This document shows, piece after piece, positions 20,114 to 26,350 of a stretch of 26,350 nt of DNA. The notes beneath the pieces are model-generated. The model worked only from the letters and a program-made list of their open reading frames with translations. It was not told the origin of the DNA and did no database searches. Positions within the stretch are counted from its first letter, which is position 1; each line of letters opens with the position of its first letter. The stretch is from positions 1 through 26,350 of the forward strand of contig LRSR01012515.1 of NCBI GenBank assembly GCA_001579985.1, written 5' to 3'. The stretch comes from Hypsibius dujardini (Eukaryota; Tardigrada; Eutardigrada; Parachela; Hypsibiidae). Position numbers and translations under genes: made by a program.

Positions 20114-21966
20114 GTGACTCACAGGCAAGCATAAACTCACGTGTATCCTTTGAAGAAGCCACCGGCACCCTCGTGCCGATAGATCTCCTTCATCGCGTGA
20201 AGGAATCCGTCGACATAAACAAACCGACCAAACAACTGCCTTCCCTCCTGAAACCCCTGCACCTGCAGACGCTTCTTCGCAACATCTAACGGATGGACGA
20301 GCGTCTTCGCAGCTGCCCCGGCCACGAATCCAGACACCAAGCTTTCCACCGGTGCTACAAGTCAAGATGTGAAAGGAAAGTCACAACGTAAGAAATTCAA
20401 GAGCTCCCACTTCACTCTAATATTTACAACTGTGAGCTTGTGTTGTGCTCGTTCCCGAGAGATTCCGGTACATGGTTTGAAAGTGGAGGTACAGTGCGAA
20501 AATAAAGCCACTTGTGGGTGCGGTTTGCAGTAAAGCCGGCAGAAGTCCCCGATAGAATCCGCGAAATCCCTCTCTTCGCTGAATGAGATAAATAGACTGG
20601 ACAATGCTGGAATACACCTGCAAATTGCGAGGCACTTACATGATATACTCTGTTAATCAATCAATCAAGGATTGGGCACTTACATGATCGGCTCTATTAA
20701 TCAACCAATCAACGGTTATGCATTTACATGATATACTCTGTTAATCAATCAATCAATCAATCGACGGCTGTGTGCTTACATGATCGGCTCTATAATCAAC
20801 CAATCAACGGTTTCGCCCAACGACAAATTAACTGGCACATTCATTGCCGCTGTTTCAAAACCTACTTTTCTTTTGCCCTGGCCGACAAATCGCGTTCGAA
20901 TGACATCCAATGGATGTGCAGCCAGTGTCGCCGTCATACCCGCTACACTCCCACATAGGAAGTAGGACATTGGGCTCCTGGGATTGTCCGTCAACTGCAA
21001 CGAGCCTAACTTCCTTTGCAGTGCTTCGAACGTTCCAAACTAGACAGCAAAAGCAGAACACTATTGACACGGTTAGCGTGAAGCTCCCCAAATTCAGTTT
21101 CATATACCTCAACAAGACCGTAAACCACGGAAAGGGCCTGGCCCGAGACAGTTCCTTTCTAGGAAAACAAAAAGGAATTATTAAAACCACCAAAAAAAAT
21201 CAAAATCAAAATTATTGCTGCTAAAATGCATTATCTTAATTTTGATCATATCAGTGAGTGAGATAACCATCAAAAGCGAAAGCAAAAGTGAAAATTCGCA
21301 GACAAAACTGATTTATAAAAATTCCAATTCTTCACAATCAATGAATCAAGGGATCGATTTCCATTGGTTCACCAATCATCAGCAACACACTGTGCCGAAG
21401 ATGTTCAAAACTAAAACAATATATGTTGCCCTATAGTAGCTCTGTTGTTGGAATTTTACCCACTGCTGTTAAAAAAGCACGGAATTAAATTAGAAAGATA
21501 AAGTGGAAATTGGTAAATCAACTTTTTTGACACTCGTCAAATTCAGCAATTCATCAATCAACGAAACCAACTGGTATGTTAACAGAGCGGTCTATAGTAC
21601 AGCAGAGTGTCCAATAATTGATTGATCACTTTCATACAAAGTGATTGATTGCATGTTGGCCTCGATTGATTGATTGACTCGATTGATGGATTGATTCCTC
21701 ACCGATCTCACCCACCCACAGCGCCAAAATTCACTCACCCACAGCGCCAAAATTCCCTCCTCGCGGACGATGGTCTGAAAGGCCTGCGCCACATTGCGGT
21801 ACTTTGACGAGGTGGCGCCGCGTGTGATCGGCTCCACCTGCAGTTGGAAGCGGATCTTAATGACGTCCAACGGCTGCGTGAGAGTTCGTGTAATGAAACC
21901 GGAAGCGGCTCCGCTGACCGCGTACACGGATTTCGGTGCCGATTGATTTGCATCGTAACCGACCAT
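19831..21966 (-). CDS. SLC25A19: Mitochondrial thiamine pyrophosphate carrier (SLC25A19-type), six exons
   Basis: Exons 21966-21739, 21158-21108, 21039-20866, 20617-20428, 20354-20141 and 19921-19831 give 315 aa; the human protein is 320. The three carrier signatures are all present: QPLDVIKIRFQLQ (Pro about 32), HPLDVIRTRFVGQG (about 136) and HPLDVAKKRLQVQGF (about 236). The opening MVGYD, the block SSKYRNVAQAFQTIVREEG, KGTVSGQALSVVYG and the terminal SMLKAAATTGYTFFFYE point to SLC25A19 rather than other SLC25 members. The protein would import thiamine pyrophosphate across the inner mitochondrial membrane. The start context AAATGG is good. The exon 4 donor may be GTAAAT (used here) or GTTGTA three bases upstream, changing one codon. 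The exon 1 donor lies in a 23-bp duplication. Introns contain TGAT and GACA repeats. Confidence 0.92.
20037..20114. repeat. (GACA)n tract in SLC25A19 intron 5
   Basis: GACA array close to the exon 5 donor (GTGAGT at 20140-20135) on the transcript strand, within a 219-bp intron. Confidence 0.85.
20632..20815. repeat. Higher-order ABAB repeat in SLC25A19 intron 3
   Basis: Four units of about 46-50 bp alternate between type A (cttacatgatatactctgtt then AATCAATCAATC) and type B (cttacatgatcggctctatt then AATCAACCAATC). The alternation shows duplication of an AB dimer. Confidence 0.85.
21655..21698. repeat. (TTGA)n run in SLC25A19 intron 1
   Basis: GATTGATTGATTGACTCGATTGATGG run close to the exon 1 donor in the 580-bp intron. 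Further GATTGATT motifs lie at about 21617-21650. Confidence 0.75.
21712..21758 (-). repeat. 23-bp direct duplication spanning the SLC25A19 exon 1 donor
   Basis: The minus-strand sequence gaattttggcgctgtgggtg occurs twice with a 23-bp period. The upstream copy carries the donor used in the model (TGTGG|GTGAGT, exon end 21739). The second copy provides another GTGGGTGAG donor-like sequence; its use would shift the frame. Confidence 0.8.
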
Positions 21967-22172
21967 TTGAGAAGCAAAATAATAATTCAAAATATTTGAA
22001 CACAGCCGAAATGTTGCTGAATAGAGCACGAACTGAATTCAACTGATCAATCAATCAATCAATCAATGACGGATGTTCAAACCCCCTGCTCCGCCCCTTG
22101 CCCACAATTTCCCGCCTTTCCCACTTCCCGTCAGGCGACTTCGATGACTCGTACAAGGCCTACGTTGTTGAA

Positions 22173-22297
22173 TACACACGTGGCAAAAACCCTGCGCTAA
22201 TCGAGTCAAGCCATTACACTCGTTGCATGGGTGTTGTACACAGCCTTCGAGTTAAGATGCTTAATTCAGTTAGCGCAACGTTTTTGCCACTTGTGTA
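22173..22297. mobile_element. CACGTGGCAAAAACC MITE, copy C
   Basis: Left end tacacacgtggcaaaaaccc, inverted right end tacacaagtggcaaaaacg. The interior (ccattacactcgttgcatgg) matches copy D. Lies upstream of the SLC25A19 start. Confidence 0.8.
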
Positions 22298-22430
22298 CAA
22301 TGACGAATAACCATGGTCCTGTGCTGCGGACGTTTTGTCAGGCTGTATTAAGGCAGTCCTGAAGTGAAGTTGAACTTTTCTTCGCTACGGTGTCTCTGTT
22401 TTACATTGGACCGTGACGGATTGGCATCAT

Positions 22431-22694
22431 ACAGTATTGGCAAGAAAAGTCGGGACGCTCGATTTGTCAAAAGGCAATTTGTTATCACAAGACTGCAGCC
22501 TATACAAAAAAGCACTTTGATTTGAGGCGGAAATTGTTGACCACAAGATTACACTGCGCATATGCGCAACACAAATTGCACATGTGGTCTTGTGGTCAAC
22601 TATTTCCGCCTCAAGCCAATGCAGCCTGCAGCCTTGCGGTAACAAATTGCCTCTTGACAAATCGAGCGTCCCAATTTTGCTGGCCAAATGTGTA
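22431..22694. mobile_element. 264-bp foldback MITE with 10-bp target duplication
   Basis: Arms of about 125 bp are inverted copies at roughly 80% identity: GGGACGCTCGATTTGTCAA, GGCAATTTGTTA and TTGAGGCGGAAAT occur on both sides. They are centred on the palindrome TGCGCATATGCGCA. The direct repeat TTGGCATCAT flanks it at 22421-22430 and 22695-22704. Target repeats of 9-10 bp with long inverted arms fit Mutator-like or foldback elements; no transposase is present. Confidence 0.8.
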
Positions 22695-22754
22695 TTGGCA
22701 TCATTAGCATCATAAAAAAGCCAAAAAATTAGTTGCGAAAAGTTTAAGGTTTTT

Positions 22755-22760
22755 TTTATT
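22755..22760 (-). promoter_or_regulatory. Candidate polyadenylation signal AATAAA
   Basis: AATAAA on the minus strand about 155 nt after the stop codon of the NUDT2-like gene, followed by an A-run. Its position is plausible for that gene's 3' end. Confidence 0.4.
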
Positions 22761-22915
22761 AACTTAGTGTAATTTTCCATCCCTAAGAAACCTGGTTCCC
22801 TCGGGGGTGGAACGAAATTTCAGAAGGGTCACAACAATCACAAGTAAATATGGTTACAAATGCAGATTATTCCCGGAGTCTATTCGAGTCTCGTCTTTAT
22901 CTCAGCCAGCGCAAT

Positions 22916-23728
22916 TCAAGCCTTCTTATCCCGATCTTGAACGTACTTCTCGGCCTTCTTCAGCAGCGCTTCCGCCTCGACGTATCCGCTGACGCGGATC
23001 GCGTCCTTAATCGGTAGCCACCAGGCGGCGCTGTGATTGACGCCCGACACGCGGATGCTATTTGCGTTTCCCTTGGTCTTGTCGTTGTCCTTCGCTCGTT
23101 CCCCCGTCACCAGCTCCGCCAGACCGTACCAGATCTTCTTCACTTGGCCCTTGATGGCGTACTGCATCTTGAAGGAGAAGTCGTCGAACACTTTCAGGTC
23201 CTTCGCCTCCAGCCCGGTCTCTTTCAGGGTCTGTTGGAGCGCGGCCGGTCTCTCCGCGTCCGCATCTTCAATGTAACCTAAAATACCGTAAAAAAATTGC
23301 TTCAACGCTGATCAGGATTACAGAATTGACACACAGAACCTTTTGGAGGCGTCCAGGTCTTTTCGCCGTACACTTCTTGTAGGAGGAGGAATGAGAGGCC
23401 GCCGCTCTCGGATCGCCGAAAAATGACCAGTCAGGCTGCCCGGTTCCCGAGATGATCGCTGGATGCAGCTGTATTGAAAAAATGTAAATGTGAATTTATT
23501 TACCGAAAATGTGAGCCTAAAGAAATAACCATATTGTTTTAAATTTAAATGTGAGTGACACTAATAATAATAATAATAATAATAATNATGATAATAATAA
23601 TAATAATAACAATAATGGGAATAAAGTACACGTGTAGTGCTACGTCCTATACTAGCACCTTCTTTTGGAATGACGAGGGAACCGTCGGCACTTAGGTCCA
23701 TTTTGAAATTTGCTGCCTGAAGACTCAT
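22916..23728 (-). pseudogene. NUDT2-like Nudix gene (Ap4A hydrolase family) with in-frame TGA
   Basis: Exons 23728-23659, 23468-23340 and 23277-22916 are in phase across both junctions (phase 1 each) and total 187 codons. The frame resembles NUDT2, which cleaves diadenosine tetraphosphate: LVIFRR, then GGLSFLLLQEVYG, then TWTPPKGYIEDAD, with GLEAKDLKVFDDF after the Nudix box. A TGA at 23433-23431 interrupts the frame between NRAA and LVIFRR, exactly where relatives have a residue (Gly in human NUDT2). The Nudix box also departs from GX5EX7REUXEEXGU: it reads D for the first E, QQ for RE and KE for EE, so key metal-binding glutamates are missing. The C-terminal half is longer than usual but open to the TGA at 22918-22916. 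It may be a decaying gene, a sequencing error on a diverged gene, or a recoded stop; I see no clear SECIS element. No in-frame ATG after the TGA precedes the Nudix box. Confidence 0.72.
23563..23612. repeat. (AAT)n microsatellite containing an N
   Basis: Trinucleotide run in intron 1 of the NUDT2-like gene. The single ambiguous base of the window (23587) lies inside it, marking an assembly weak point. Confidence 0.9.
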
Positions 23729-24256
23729 TTTAGGTTACAGGTCGGGGGGAACGGAGGGATGAGGAAAGCGTTCGAACGTTAGAAACTTTGGTTTATTATA
23801 AATGCTTTTGTTGCGGCGAGGGAAAAACGATGGAAGGACTGTAAACAGACGTCGGATGCGCAGAACGCTAATAAGTATAAACAAGACTTGCTGTAGCTGT
23901 AGGAGACCGAAGAATCACAAGAAGCATGCGAAGATTGACGTCATCGTCGAGTAATCGGTCCCGACAAGGGATTCTGATTCAATAATACGTTCCCTTGTGC
24001 TGCTGCTAAACTAAGAACGGAGCATACCATGCCGTTAGTCAGTAATTCACTAGGGTACTGTGCACATTATATAGAACTGCAGTGACTCTCGTCCCCGAAG
24101 ACTTCTTTCCGCTCAGGGTAAAACTCATCAAGTTACTTTAGTTAGATTTGTTATCATCCGCGAAAACTTAATAACGCATCAAGTGATCACACCAAAAAGA
24201 AACAGCAAGCAATCAAGATTCTGTCCGATAATCCAAACATCAAACGTAGATTGGGT
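23729..24256. other. Spacer between NUDT2-like and RIIa-domain genes
   Basis: No coding signal or element recognised. Should include the promoter of the NUDT2-like gene; a TGACGTCATC motif (CRE-like) lies at about 23937-23946. Confidence 0.35.
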
Positions 24257-24352
24257 CTGCCTGTCGATCTGTATGTCTGTTTGTCTACCTCCCTGTCTAT
24301 CTGTCTGTCTGTCTGTCTGTCTGCCTGTCTGTCTGTCTGTCTGTCTGTCGAT
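24257..24352. repeat. (CTGT)n tract downstream of the RIIa-domain gene
   Basis: CTGT array beginning about 25 bp past the stop codon, so probably in the 3' untranslated region, where it reads GACA in the transcript. Confidence 0.85.
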
Positions 24353-24375
24353 CTCGCACCTATATATTTACGGAA

Positions 24376-25387
24376 TCATTTGTCGAAATCAGTTCTGCTG
24401 GAACCCAAATCAAACGCCGACAGCTCGCCGGCTTCTCGCAGCGCCGTCATCGCGTTCTGCTCCACGGTCTTCACAATTGTAAAGCCAGCCGCACGATGGT
24501 CTGTAACGGGAAAAGAGATAATTTAACTAACAATATAAGCGATCATAACTCGCATTATGCTGGCCGTCTAACCGTCAGTGGATGTTTTGTTCTGTAACGC
24601 CGAGCCAGTCCGTGATAATTTCTGTACATCCAACGTCGCTTTTTCATCAGTTCGCGGTGCTTTACCATCGCTCAACTCCCGAACGCTCCGTGAATGACTG
24701 GTGACCTCGGCGACTGTGGTTTCTGCCAAGTCAAGGCTTTCGCCGTTCATATTTTCCATCGACACGGCGTTCCGTCCACCAGATCCCCCGCTGAGTCGCT
24801 GATTAAAGTCTGAGTCCGACCGGGCTGCCTGTTCGATCACGGTCAGCGAGGCACGTACGGGTTTCGACTCGGGAAGGGGAACTTTCGGCGAGCGTTGAGT
24901 GCCTTCTCGCTTCATCAACATCTCAGCAGCAGTCTGATCCTGCTGAGAGATCAACATGGATCAACACGCGTGTAGTAGTTCAGACACACACGTGGCAAAA
25001 ACCTTGCGCTAACCGAGTTAAGCCATTACACTCGTTGCATGGCTGTTGAACACAGTCCCTGAGGTGAAGTGCTTAATTCGGTCAGCGCAAGGTTTTTGCC
25101 ACGCCTGTGTACAACGCGTGCGTTACCTTGTTGTACCTTATGTCATTGGCGTCGCGAGTGATCTCGTCCTTCACCTTTCCCTCAAAGAAGCGGATACAAA
25201 AATGCAGCAGATCACGATCTTTGGGTTGATTGACGATGGTTGAGACGAGCAGTTCTTGGAGGTACTCCGCCAGGCGTGGCGGGATGAAGAAAGCTTCCCC
25301 CGGAAGGGACATCTTTTTTACAGGCACTGCACCGCGACCGCTGCCGGAACTCAGGACCGAATCGAAGAAAGCAGAACGTCCCGCCAT
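24376..25387 (-). CDS. RIIa/Dpy-30-type docking-domain protein, three exons
   Basis: Exons 25387-25127, 24942-24573 and 24500-24376 have phases 0 and 1 and give 251 aa. Residues about 34-70 (FIPPRLAEYLQELLVSTI, then DLLHFCIRFFEGK) match the dimerisation/docking helix pair of PKA regulatory subunits and related RIIa proteins. Proteins with this fold dimerise and bind AKAP-type amphipathic helices, often at axonemes. No cyclic-nucleotide-binding domain follows. The rest is Ser/Glu/Lys-rich and probably disordered, closing with AGFTIVKTVEQNAMTALREA. The exon 2 acceptor is a tandem ctcagcag, so one Gln may be optional. Intron 1 (184 bp) is mostly a MITE. A GTACAA donor ten bases upstream of the chosen GTAACG is out of phase. 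The domain call is good; the specific role is unknown. Confidence 0.72.
24985..25111. mobile_element. CACGTGGCAAAAACC MITE, copy D (in an intron)
   Basis: Palindromic copy with a left end of cacacacgtggcaaaaacct and an inverted right end of gcgtggcaaaaaccttgcgc. It makes up about 127 of the 184 bp of RIIa gene intron 1, ending 15 bp from the donor. Its interior is nearly identical to copy C. Confidence 0.85.
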
Positions 25388-25735
25388 TTTAACCTCTATC
25401 CAACTAACTCGGCTTAAAAGGAAACAGCCCGCAAGTGCTGGGTTAGCGCAGAAGAGTCTGGCGTAGCGATGGAAACTGAGAAAAAAGTACTACATTATCG
25501 AGACACGCGTATACTCAAACTGAAATGCGCTCTACCTTAACGGCATTTTCAATCTGAACGAAATGAAAATAAGTCTGTGAGAAAAAAAATATTTTAGCAA
25601 CAGAGACAGAAGGATCTGTGAAGAATGAAATCCGACAATACCAACCGTCTCGGGCGTTGGTGATTGACCGTGGTCAGGGAGCCAGCTGAGCAGTATCCCC
25701 ACAACAAGTGCGGTAAGAAGTGGGCGTGGCTATCT
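25388..25735. other. Spacer upstream of the RIIa-domain gene
   Basis: No gene or element recognised. Expected to hold the promoter of the RIIa-domain gene and the decayed 3' end of the BTB-BACK remnant. Confidence 0.35.
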
Positions 25736-26350
25736 TAATGCATCGGCAGACGACGTGCAGACGGAGTCACGGCGTCGTCCAGGTCCACCACGTTCATCAG
25801 AGGAAAGCGAATCATTTACAGCAAGTCCCCCATCATTTCCCCGATGTTTTCGCCCCAGGAGTCCATGTTAATCCCATTTCGTGTGACTTACGCCTTGACC
25901 CATCTCTACTCAATCAGTTGTCTACTACATCAAGCACCAACATCTGACAGTAAAGATTTGTCTGCCGGGAATGTACAGGACTATGCGCGGATACAGTTCC
26001 GGCTACAGTGCCCGCGCCGAACGGAGGTCGCCGCAGAACCTTGCGGACCACCTCCACGGACTGGGCCAGAAAGTTGCTGCTGAAGAGAACGGATTTAGAG
26101 TTGTTTGTCGATGAACGCGTAACACGCTTTCAGTAACGCCGTCTGTTCCAACAGAGTTCGATCTACAAGTTCAAACACAGGGAAAGATCGCTTTCATTTA
26201 GAGCCAACAATTTCAGATATTAGAAGACACCCGAACACATAGACGCAGTGAACGAATCTCTATCGCTGACCAACCTGAGAGGTGGTCTCGAAAATGGTCA
26301 CTGCCGTCAGGGCTGTTTTCGCAGTATTGCAGCACAACTGAAGCAGCGGG
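25736..26350 (-). pseudogene. BTB-BACK (BTBD-type) gene remnant, 5' part beyond the window
   Basis: Minus-strand pieces line up with the BACK region of BTBD adaptor proteins in order and spacing. They are RTLLEQTALLKACYAFIDK (about 26170-26105), then SVLFSSNFLAQSVEVVRKVL after a one-base frame change, and EMMGDLL..MIRFPLMNVVDL near 25835-25780. The last resembles the family's IRFPLM block. A TAA (26097-26095) follows the first piece, and another TAA (25818-25816) separates GDLL from MIRFPLM. About 100 codons lie between FIDK and IRFPLM, as in intact members. An acceptor-like tgtttgaacttgtag precedes the first piece. BTBD proteins with BTB-BACK domains are generally substrate adaptors for Cul3 ligases. 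Draft errors could explain the breaks, but two stops plus a shift favour a dead gene. No BTB domain is visible within the window. Confidence 0.42.

Noticed and set aside
22760-22915. SECIS element that could recode the TGA of the NUDT2-like gene
   Set aside because: No convincing SECIS core pairing was seen by eye; a structural search would be needed.

Overview
This window looks like nuclear DNA from a compact, intron-rich animal genome. Protein-coding exons have GT...AG introns with matching phases. The recognisable families (gamma-tubulin complex component 2, MFSD6-like transporters, a mitochondrial thiamine-pyrophosphate carrier, an Ap4A hydrolase-like Nudix protein, an RIIa-domain protein and a BTB-BACK relic) are together typical of metazoans. 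Nine gene loci in 26 kb and short introns suggest a small invertebrate genome, but I cannot name the phylum. One N base marks a draft assembly, so single-base lesions need care. There are no operons, CRISPR arrays or clear RNA genes.

Layout. 1-4.3 kb: GCP2 homologue on the minus strand, six exons. 4.3-6 kb: no gene seen. 6.0-7.0 kb: a small two-exon plus-strand gene for a secreted, highly charged helical protein with 11-residue periodicity (LEA-like or apolipoprotein-like). 7.4-10.4 kb: a transposon-relic zone with a nest of four inverted-repeat elements and three more MITE-like elements. 10.7-17.8 kb: tandemly duplicated MFSD6-like transporter genes. The first is complete (5 exons, 521 aa); the second has no recognisable last exon. 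17.8-18.8 kb: an unrecognised 200-aa minus-strand gene. 19.1-19.5 kb: two more hairpin elements. 19.8-22.0 kb: SLC25A19-type carrier, minus, six exons, 315 aa. 22.2-22.7 kb: two MITE-like elements, one with a 10-bp target duplication. 22.9-23.7 kb: NUDT2-like gene with an in-frame TGA and a degraded Nudix box. 24.4-25.4 kb: RIIa/Dpy-30-type protein, three exons. 25.7 kb to the end: BTB-BACK gene remnant with broken frames, running off the window.

Two kinds of tetranucleotide expansion run through the window: (GACA)n/(TGTC)n and (ATTG)n/(CAAT)n. They sit mainly in introns and flanks. The GACA tracts contain no stop codon on either strand, so they give many long spurious reading frames (QTDR or CLSV repeats). 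The genes have no evident common pathway. The clearest functional link is the transporter pair made by local duplication.
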